Positions 46,701 through 51,900 of a stretch of DNA of 51,900 bases are shown here, one piece after another (positions within the stretch are counted from its first letter, which is position 1; the number at the start of each line of letters is the position of its first letter). The position numbers and the translations under genes are program-made. Below the pieces are notes generated by a model. That model was not told the origin of the DNA and did no database searches. It saw nothing but the letters and a program-made list of their open reading frames with translations. The DNA comes from an uncultured Pirellulaceae bacterium (GTDB lineage Bacteria; Planctomycetota; Planctomycetia; Pirellulales; Pirellulaceae). The stretch lies in NCBI GenBank assembly GCA_905480545.1, contig CAJQQR010000099.1, positions 1 through 51,900 on the forward strand, written 5' to 3'.

Positions 46701-49647
46701 CTTCCGAAAAGCTGCTGCGTTTGATGGTCCATCTGAGGACTCTCTTATCACTACCTGCGGAAACAAGGCTTTCCGCGTCGGGAAGGAACCGAACGCAGTA
46801 GACGGGGCCTTCATGCTCAGCGAAACGTCGATTCGGAGTACTTGCCGCGACCGACCAGAGTCTTACGGTTCCGTCTTCGCTTGCCGAAGCAAATTCGAGC
46901 CCGTTGGGAGCGAAATCGCAATCCCAAATCGGTCCAAGGTGTCCGTTAAAAATCCGTATGAGATTCAGGTCGCTCAATTGCCACAATTTCATCGTATTGT
47001 CATCCGCCGCCGTTAAAAGCCTATTGGACATTGGCGTAAAGGCGACCGAATTGATTTTGGTCCCATGTTGCGGCAGAGTCATCAGCGGATCGTCCATGCG
47101 ATCGACGATGCGATCGACGATGCGATCGACGTTCCAGATTTTTGCGATTCCCTGATTATTAATTTGCCCTGCCACCACTAGCAGACGTCCGTCAGGTGAA
47201 AAAGCAACTTCGCTTATTTTACAGGTTCGCTCATTATCAAACTCGATGGTACCGATTCGTCGGTCTAGCTTGGTACTGATGAGATCAACGCGTCCTGTCG
47301 AACGCCCAACGGCCAAAATTTCTTCTAAGTTTGCAGTTCTGCGACGAATCGCCAAAGATTCAATCAGCTTGTCATTCAATTGCTGTTGACTTGCTACCTC
47401 ATCACTTTCGCCGTTGCATATCTGATCAATACGCCCCCATTCCCAGTGGAGTAAACCACCGCTGTTTTTTTGGATGTCTTCCGCAATATCCCTGGCGGCC
47501 GAGATTGCATTCATACTGATTTTTTCATTAGCCGCCCCAATCTCTGAAATGTAAGTCTTTTCTGCTAAACGACGTAGGTTTTCATCAACTTGGCCTCTCG
47601 CCTTTTCTGCCTTCTCTCTTGCCTTTACGGCTTCTCTCTCCGATTTTTCTGCTTTGTCCGTCGCATTTTCTGCTTTTTTCTTCGCAGACTCTTCCGCGTC
47701 AAGAGCGTCGTTTTTCTTGCGAAGAGCGTCGTCTTTCTTGCGAAGAGCGTCCTCTTTCCCGGCAAGAGCGTCCTCTTTCTCGGCACGAGTTTTCTGCTCT
47801 TTTGCAAGTAGTTCGTCGACCTTTTTTCTGCCTTGGACTTGCTGGTTGTAGGCCAAGTAGCCGCCACCAAAGATCAACAACACTAACGCAACCGCGACAT
47901 TTCGGAGCGTGGTAACCAACGATTGGCGTCGATCACGGATCGCAATTCCTGCGCGAATCGCATCGGCAACATCCGCGAATTCTTCTTCCTCTGAATCGAT
48001 TAAAGAAAGCCCGAGATCGAAGTCGCTTTTCTCCAGAGCACATTGCGCGTATGCCAGATTGGTTTTTCGAAGGCCTTCTTTTGCTGCTTCGTTATCGTCC
48101 CATAGCTCCAACGCCTCGGCGTAAGCGTAACTTGCACGTGAGAAATCTTGATAGTCCCTTGTTTCGGTTGCGGCACTAAACGCATCCTCCGCCCGATCGG
48201 ATAATGTAATACTCTCGAGATGGCTTTGGTATTCACGAATCGCGGCTTGGAAATCGGGCACCGAAGCGTACCGATTGGCGGGCTCCGTTTCTAACGCTTT
48301 CATCGCAATCGACATCGGCGCTTCGGTAGCGTCCGTTGGATTGATTTGGTTTTTCGCTGCTGCCAACACACAGTCCATCGTCGACTTGCCTGAATGCGGT
48401 GGCTTTTTGCAAATGATTTCAAAGAGTATCGCACCAATCAGGTAAACATCACTTCGAATTCCAATTTTTCCGATCGGACCGGTTGCCATTTCTGGAGCCA
48501 TGTATGCGGGGGTCCCCGAAACACTTGGTTGGCTTTTTAATAATTCAGACTTTGAGAATCCAGCGATTGGAAGCGCGATTCCCCAGTCGACAACAAGCAC
48601 TTCACCAAATTCGCCAAGCATGACGTTTTCCGGTTTCAAGTCACGATGTACAACACCACGTGAATGTGCGAAGGCGACGGCATCACAAACCTTCATCAGA
48701 ATATCGAGGTTTTCAGGTAGCGATTTTCTCCAAATCGATTCCGACCACGGCTGACCGTCGATTTTTTTCATTGAATAAAACAGGTCGTCTGTTTGATTCT
48801 TGCCCAGTTCATGAATCGGAACAATGTTAGGGTGGTCCAAATCGCCAGTGACGACAGCTTCGAATAGAAATTTTTCCTTTTGTTCGTCTGAAATATTGGC
48901 CTGTTGATGAAGCATTTTGACGGCGACTTGACGGTCAATCGACGATTGTTGAGCTGCATAAACGACGCCGACGGCACCCTGCCCGATCTGTTCAATCAGC
49001 TCATAATCTGCTGAGAGAGCACTTTGGCTTTTGCCATTCATCTTTCGTTCATTGATGACGATTTGAATCGACGGGGAATCCGATTCGAAATCGGTTTGGA
49101 GGGTTGATAACGTCCCAGTTGTGTCGGACGTCGCTGTCCGCCACATTCGATTTAGCTTCTTCACCGCTCCGCTGTTGAGCATTCGGCCGTTTCGAATCGA
49201 AGCATTTTCTCGATCAGAACCCGATTCTTCTAGGCTGCTACCGTTCGATCCAGGTCTCACTTTTTCGGCGTGTTTTTCCTGACGTTTTGCGTATTGATGG
49301 TCGAGTGAATCAGCAGAATTACCTAATGCAGGATTGGGCGGGTTTTTGTCTGATGGTACACCTTTGTTATCCGATTTGACGTTCGGAGAGTTCGATGGTA
49401 GATCAGAACCAATTGGTTTGGGTGCATTTGAGTTGAGTGACGTGGGAGGATGTTCAGAACGGGAGACTCCACTCGCCCCAGCGACGGGAAAGGGGCCTAG
49501 CGAAACCGTTACCATCGGAGAAAAGCTGGCAGCGTCAAACTCTTCGGATTCGTCCCCTGCCCAGGAAACGATGCCGCTACAATTCGGACATCGCCCGTCA
49601 ACAAGGGCTTCCGAGTCATAGTTCACTTTGCAAAACGGGCAATTCAT
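43777..49647 (-). CDS. receptor-like Ser/Thr protein kinase with zinc ribbon and many WD40 repeats
   Basis: The 1956-residue protein begins with a zinc ribbon (CPFC at 3-6, CPNC at 20-23) and a disordered linker. The kinase domain has the G-loop GQGAVG (222-227), K244, HRDLKPEN (334-341), DWG at 354-356 in place of DFG, and APE at 384-386. A single membrane helix lies near 580-600, then a Lys/Glu/Ala coiled coil with four 7-residue repeats (21-bp DNA repeats at 47701-47784). The rest has roughly 17 WD40 blades (for example SASEDGTVRLW, TAAGDNTVRVWD, SASQDGNASVWD), enough for two propellers, plus a C-terminal beta-rich tail. This Hanks-type architecture is typical of planctomycetes. It lies 53 bases downstream of the giant surface protein gene. 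Confidence 0.92.
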   Translation of the reverse strand: MNCPFCKVNYDSEALVDGRCPNCSGIVSWAGDESEEFDAASFSPMVTVSLGPFPVAGASGVSRSEHPPTSLNSNAPKPIGSDLPSNSPNVKSDNKGVPSDKNPPNPALGNSADSLDHQYAKRQEKHAEKVRPGSNGSSLEESGSDRENASIRNGRMLNSGAVKKLNRMWRTATSDTTGTLSTLQTDFESDSPSIQIVINERKMNGKSQSALSADYELIEQIGQGAVGVVYAAQQSSIDRQVAVKMLHQQANISDEQKEKFLFEAVVTGDLDHPNIVPIHELGKNQTDDLFYSMKKIDGQPWSESIWRKSLPENLDILMKVCDAVAFAHSRGVVHRDLKPENVMLGEFGEVLVVDWGIALPIAGFSKSELLKSQPSVSGTPAYMAPEMATGPIGKIGIRSDVYLIGAILFEIICKKPPHSGKSTMDCVLAAAKNQINPTDATEAPMSIAMKALETEPANRYASVPDFQAAIREYQSHLESITLSDRAEDAFSAATETRDYQDFSRASYAYAEALELWDDNEAAKEGLRKTNLAYAQCALEKSDFDLGLSLIDSEEEEFADVADAIRAGIAIRDRRQSLVTTLRNVAVALVLLIFGGGYLAYNQQVQGRKKVDELLAKEQKTRAEKEDALAGKEDALRKKDDALRKKNDALDAEESAKKKAENATDKAEKSEREAVKAREKAEKARGQVDENLRRLAEKTYISEIGAANEKISMNAISAARDIAEDIQKNSGGLLHWEWGRIDQICNGESDEVASQQQLNDKLIESLAIRRRTANLEEILAVGRSTGRVDLISTKLDRRIGTIEFDNERTCKISEVAFSPDGRLLVVAGQINNQGIAKIWNVDRIVDRIVDRMDDPLMTLPQHGTKINSVAFTPMSNRLLTAADDNTMKLWQLSDLNLIRIFNGHLGPIWDCDFAPNGLEFASASEDGTVRLWSVAASTPNRRFAEHEGPVYCVRFLPDAESLVSAGSDKRVLRWTIKRSSFSEAGNNEQESSLVEATKQRVDGLSSLDKSQNRTTVEAFGLRRKDSDSQVLGTHENAIRILGLSHDGKTLVSGGDDNLIKLWKIGQQKPTPSNYEQNVLRGHGSWIRGASFSSNNQALFSGGYDREIRFWNLNSKRNKIVIQSESQTVACEVSPKGDRLVTTTEDGKAKVWDTKTGKELALLQDGHRFLSTTAVVTPDGGTMFTAAGDNTVRVWDYRTGIETKTINNTGLRSLMSLSRDGRRIATGESGEDAIRIFDVQTGKLIQRLTPETQVMSGNDQSVDITTFALSDDGSYVIAGDSYGNCFLWEIENQRLVANWRGHFTAVVSVNFTSGKVSQSDDLTFVTAGREGVAATWSFNVGKTPAIDPEKQLRVKLSENRSLIRNALTKRSTNPLTSMLLDRSREHIAITTQYRNSDNEPIANGIEVINLLNGKRSYAKMAYTKIHSLCFQPEDPNQILIAASGIRQNKTLNGRLNASVASKPNSLLYLWDRKLSPKPQPHFQGPDLSRVANMLLPIDGNQLLLVGGKGVRQWDLKSGTLNREFRSHGRITCASISPNSKLVATGGVEKTVKVWDIESAKSIYQFQNKNCDKISAVQFLSDELILIADESGFVFLVDISKPQMTDNQPLLENGSKVNSICVSADKELIFLGCDDGVVSVWNLASKTKLKTLEHSDRVLSVAISDDGRLLATGTADNLGHVWDAVTWKKVGESTGHAAPVTSVRFSADRIRLLSASQDGNASVWDLTPTIQSREIPTENEPLSPDSISQLTEVFALTENSDPLAGAFFVDDGRNVATCCVNGLTTIFRGSDIESALRLTRGSLVIKPNVTVSLDPSILFVCPTTENSNEFEIRVGVESPEKDGPPVTFVSLELSDNSEQKDRHFQVIDGSIQQKNHGDSMANTQWTNVGEITSKPQSLSFHFTNEARIETIESVLRSILCKSSARMNSPQQARATYQFLSKPESLVMKSNSLLIRMQQE
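47096..47131 (-). repeat. three perfect 12-bp tandem repeats inside the kinase gene
   Basis: ATGCGATCGACG occurs three times without a mismatch and encodes a VDRI-type tetrapeptide repeated in a WD40 blade (residues near 840-850). The length is a multiple of three, so the frame is kept when units are gained or lost. Confidence 0.9.
47701..47784 (-). repeat. four 21-bp tandem repeats inside the kinase gene
   Basis: Units start at 47701, 47722, 47743 and 47764 and differ at only a few bases. Each encodes one heptad of a charged coiled coil (pattern K-x-D-A-L-x-x), just outside the kinase's membrane helix. Slippage here would change the length of the stalk by whole heptads. Confidence 0.9.
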
Positions 49648-49700
49648 TCTACGCTCGACTGAATTTACTGAAACTAATTGAGGGGACAGACAAAAAGGGA

Positions 49701-51900
49701 TTATCCAGCGCGGAGGTCAATCGGGATTTTACCTATCAGCAAAAACTCATCCTCTACTGCAATTTCAATATGGTCCTGCTCCGCCTGGTGCTCGGCGGGA
49801 AAGCTGTTATCCAAATTAATCCTGACTGAATCGTCAGGATTGAGCAAAGGTTGGTCAAGATCCATCTCGATATCAAGTTTTTCGAATGGCAGCGTTTCGT
49901 CATTTGATTCGACCTCTACGGCCTGATGATTTCGAATGTTAACGTCTAAAACACTTTGTTCAGAACCATCTTCCAGGATCAAATAAATTCGATAGCGATC
50001 ATCCGGTAAGCTTGCAAATAGCGCCGGAAGCTTCTCCTGATCTAATACATCGCTGGAAAGGTTGCTGATTTCAATTTCTTTTTCCTCACCTAATTCATCT
50101 GTCACAACCAGACGTAAAACGTAACTGCGTTCTTGTTCGATTTCAGATTCAGAATGGCTATTAATAGCGAATTGAACTTTGGCAAAATCGTTCATGGTTT
50201 CAGCATTTATTTCGAACGGAAGTTCCTCCGCTTGCGTGACCGAAACGAGATCAGGCATTTCAGGTGATGTTATTGGGATAGCCGTCATCAAACCATCGGC
50301 GGGAGCCTTGAGTTCGAGTTTCACTTCGCGGGTAGTTAACGTCTCTCCGCCGGCCACAAAAACAATTTGGTTGTCTCTGTCGGAATGAAACGTAACGAGA
50401 ATCTCTTTATTGCCAAACGATGTTTCACCCGTAGAAAAACCAAAATTCATAGGGAGTTCTATTTTTCCGGCAACCGTTGGGCTGGGGAGAGTTGAAGTGT
50501 CGAAAAGTATTTTGTCATTTCCTGAATCAGTTATGGAGATGGCAAAATTGCGATCCAAATTCATTTGGAGCACTTCGACTGAAAGTGCTGCTTGACCAAA
50601 CACATTAATGTCGGATGATTCACCTGGTGGTATTATGCTGTCGAAAATGATTCCACGTTGAAAGTTTGTGATTACAACTTCATCGGTTGAGCTTAACGAG
50701 CGGATGACCTTCGCGCCGTCTTTTATTTCAACCGTATTACCAGCGATCCCGGTAATCTTTGACGCAGCGTCGGTGATTCTTAGCTCAGACCACTTACCAA
50801 GTATCAAATTTTTACCTGCATTGATATTAATATTTGATCCAGCGGAAAACGCACTGTTAGTGTCGAGGTTAAAGTCGTTTCCCGCGAAGAGGTTGGCTTC
50901 TCCTTCAAACGTAATGTTGGCGACGTTCATAAAACGAAGGTCTCCAGTTTCGGCTCGAATACTATGACTCGACGTTTGAAACGATTTGACTAATTCCAGA
51001 TTTTGAAATTCGATGTCTCCAATAGACGCGTGTAAATTTGCTTTAAAATCGACAATGTCATTTGCGTCCGTGCCCCCAGTAAATTGGAGGGTTGAAACGT
51101 TGCTGATGTTGCCATCAATAAGCAGAGTATTAGCATCGGTAACATTAGTATCGAATGACACGGTCAATGAACCGTCGGTCGTTGTGCCATCAAGTGAAAC
51201 ACTTCTGAGGTTCACATTGTCACCGGCTTGGATTTCCAAACTGGCAGCAATGGCGTTTCCACCTACGTCACTGACATCGGTCAACAGAACATCCTGTTGG
51301 GCAATCATTGTGATCGACTGGGAACCTCCCGTTAGCTCAATCGTGCCCACTGAATCGAGCAAGAGACTGCCTGCTTTTGCGTTTAACGAACGAGCAACTG
51401 AAGCGTCGATGGTGACGAACTCGACATCTTTCAGCTCGATGTTGCCGCTGGATGTGCTCAAGTCATTGTTGATTACGATGTTGTCACTGTTTGCTTCTCC
51501 TCCACCAGAGACTGACAAGCCAGAAACTAACAGGGCCGACAGATCGTTGAACGTTGCGTCTAAATCGAATGTAATTGATTCATTACTATCACTGTCAAAT
51601 TGAATCGCCAATGCCGCACTAGCTGTAACGGTAACAGGCGCCAACAGAACATTTGAAGTTGCGTTGATGGTAACAAGTGAATCGCCGCCATCAATTTCAA
51701 TTCCATCAACGATTTGATGAATGGAAACGTTTCCATCCATCGCAGTCAAGGTGCGACTAACTGAGGCGTCGATCAAGACGTTGTGGACTTCTTGAATCAC
51801 GATACTACCGGCTGAAATATCCGCGTTGATATCGACAATGTCATTTGTGTCCGAACCCCCAGTAAATTGGAGGGTTGAAACGTTGCTGATGTTGCCATCA
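49701..51900 (-). CDS. C-terminal part of a giant repetitive surface protein, N-terminus outside window
   Basis: The frame is open from the stop at 49701 to the window edge, at least 733 residues; the GTG at 51800 is internal, since the frame continues upstream. The N-terminal half has repeated beta-helix/filamentous-haemagglutinin-like modules, for instance VTIDASVARSLNAKAGS and VLIDASVSRTLTAMDGN, and a block SNVSTLQFTGG that occurs twice, 261 residues apart. The C-terminal 250 residues are non-repetitive and acidic, rich in Glu, Asp and Leu. Such proteins are usually secreted, many kilobases long and cell-surface exposed. It lies 53 bases upstream of the kinase gene and is probably co-transcribed with it. 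Confidence 0.8.
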   Translation of the reverse strand, partial: DGNISNVSTLQFTGGSDTNDIVDINADISAGSIVIQEVHNVLIDASVSRTLTAMDGNVSIHQIVDGIEIDGGDSLVTINATSNVLLAPVTVTASAALAIQFDSDSNESITFDLDATFNDLSALLVSGLSVSGGGEANSDNIVINNDLSTSSGNIELKDVEFVTIDASVARSLNAKAGSLLLDSVGTIELTGGSQSITMIAQQDVLLTDVSDVGGNAIAASLEIQAGDNVNLRSVSLDGTTTDGSLTVSFDTNVTDANTLLIDGNISNVSTLQFTGGTDANDIVDFKANLHASIGDIEFQNLELVKSFQTSSHSIRAETGDLRFMNVANITFEGEANLFAGNDFNLDTNSAFSAGSNININAGKNLILGKWSELRITDAASKITGIAGNTVEIKDGAKVIRSLSSTDEVVITNFQRGIIFDSIIPPGESSDINVFGQAALSVEVLQMNLDRNFAISITDSGNDKILFDTSTLPSPTVAGKIELPMNFGFSTGETSFGNKEILVTFHSDRDNQIVFVAGGETLTTREVKLELKAPADGLMTAIPITSPEMPDLVSVTQAEELPFEINAETMNDFAKVQFAINSHSESEIEQERSYVLRLVVTDELGEEKEIEISNLSSDVLDQEKLPALFASLPDDRYRIYLILEDGSEQSVLDVNIRNHQAVEVESNDETLPFEKLDIEMDLDQPLLNPDDSVRINLDNSFPAEHQAEQDHIEIAVEDEFLLIGKIPIDLRAG
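51049..51117 (-). repeat. 69-bp near-identical repeat shared with 51832-51900
   Basis: The two copies differ at three positions over 69 bases and are 783 bases (261 codons) apart. The second copy runs to the window edge, so the repeat may be longer. It shows recent internal duplication or gene conversion within the giant surface-protein gene. Confidence 0.85.

Overview
The window looks like chromosomal DNA of a planctomycete, probably of the Pirellulaceae. Support for this is the moderate GC, many large proteins with signal peptides, a CehA/McbA-type metallohydrolase, a multihaem cytochrome c, a PqqD-M50-HlyD membrane protein, a zinc-ribbon Ser/Thr kinase with a DWG motif and many WD40 repeats, and part of a giant repeat-rich surface protein. 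No tRNA, rRNA, CRISPR array, transposase or intact mobile element was recognised.

Left part (1-17.6 kb) is mostly housekeeping and cell-envelope genes. It holds the 5' part of rsmE (minus strand), two small membrane proteins, trkA, a Tat-exported NHL-repeat protein, a family-4 uracil-DNA glycosylase, the M50/HlyD protein, a DUF481-like outer-membrane barrel, a GT2 glycosyltransferase, an eight-haem cytochrome c, a CehA/McbA-like metallohydrolase, a TPR protein and an exported protein of unknown function.

Middle part (17.6-24.2 kb, minus strand) is the most striking feature: a seven-gene ubiquitin-like conjugation operon. In order of transcription it encodes a YukD/ubiquitin-like protein, an E2 with a catalytic Cys, a soluble JAMM/JAB protease, an E1 (ThiF fold) with an added zinc ribbon, a membrane-anchored JAMM/JAB protease with a coiled coil, a second E2 whose catalytic Cys is Asp, and a membrane-anchored RING-like protein. 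The two E2s share a C-terminal DIMFI(D/E) tail. The layout E2-JAB-E1-JAB-E2 is mirrored around the E1. The inferred picture is a complete Ubl pathway, partly tethered to the inner membrane, with an active/inactive E2 pair comparable in logic to eukaryotic Ubc13/Mms2.

Right part (24.8-43.7 kb, plus strand) starts divergently from that operon. It has an acidic conserved-looking protein of unknown function, a voltage-gated-type cation channel, a VgrG spike protein followed closely by an FHA protein, and two very large membrane proteins with degenerate caspase-like domains. One of these keeps the His and lost the Cys; the other keeps the Cys, lost the His and adds a vWA domain. A lipoprotein with HEAT-like and parvulin-like regions lies between them. 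FHA and kinase genes in the same neighbourhood suggest phospho-signalling, but a functional link between this block and the Ubl operon is inference only.

Right end (43.8-51.9 kb, minus strand) holds a 1956-residue receptor-like kinase with about 17 WD40 repeats, downstream of the C-terminal part of a giant repetitive surface protein that runs off the window edge.
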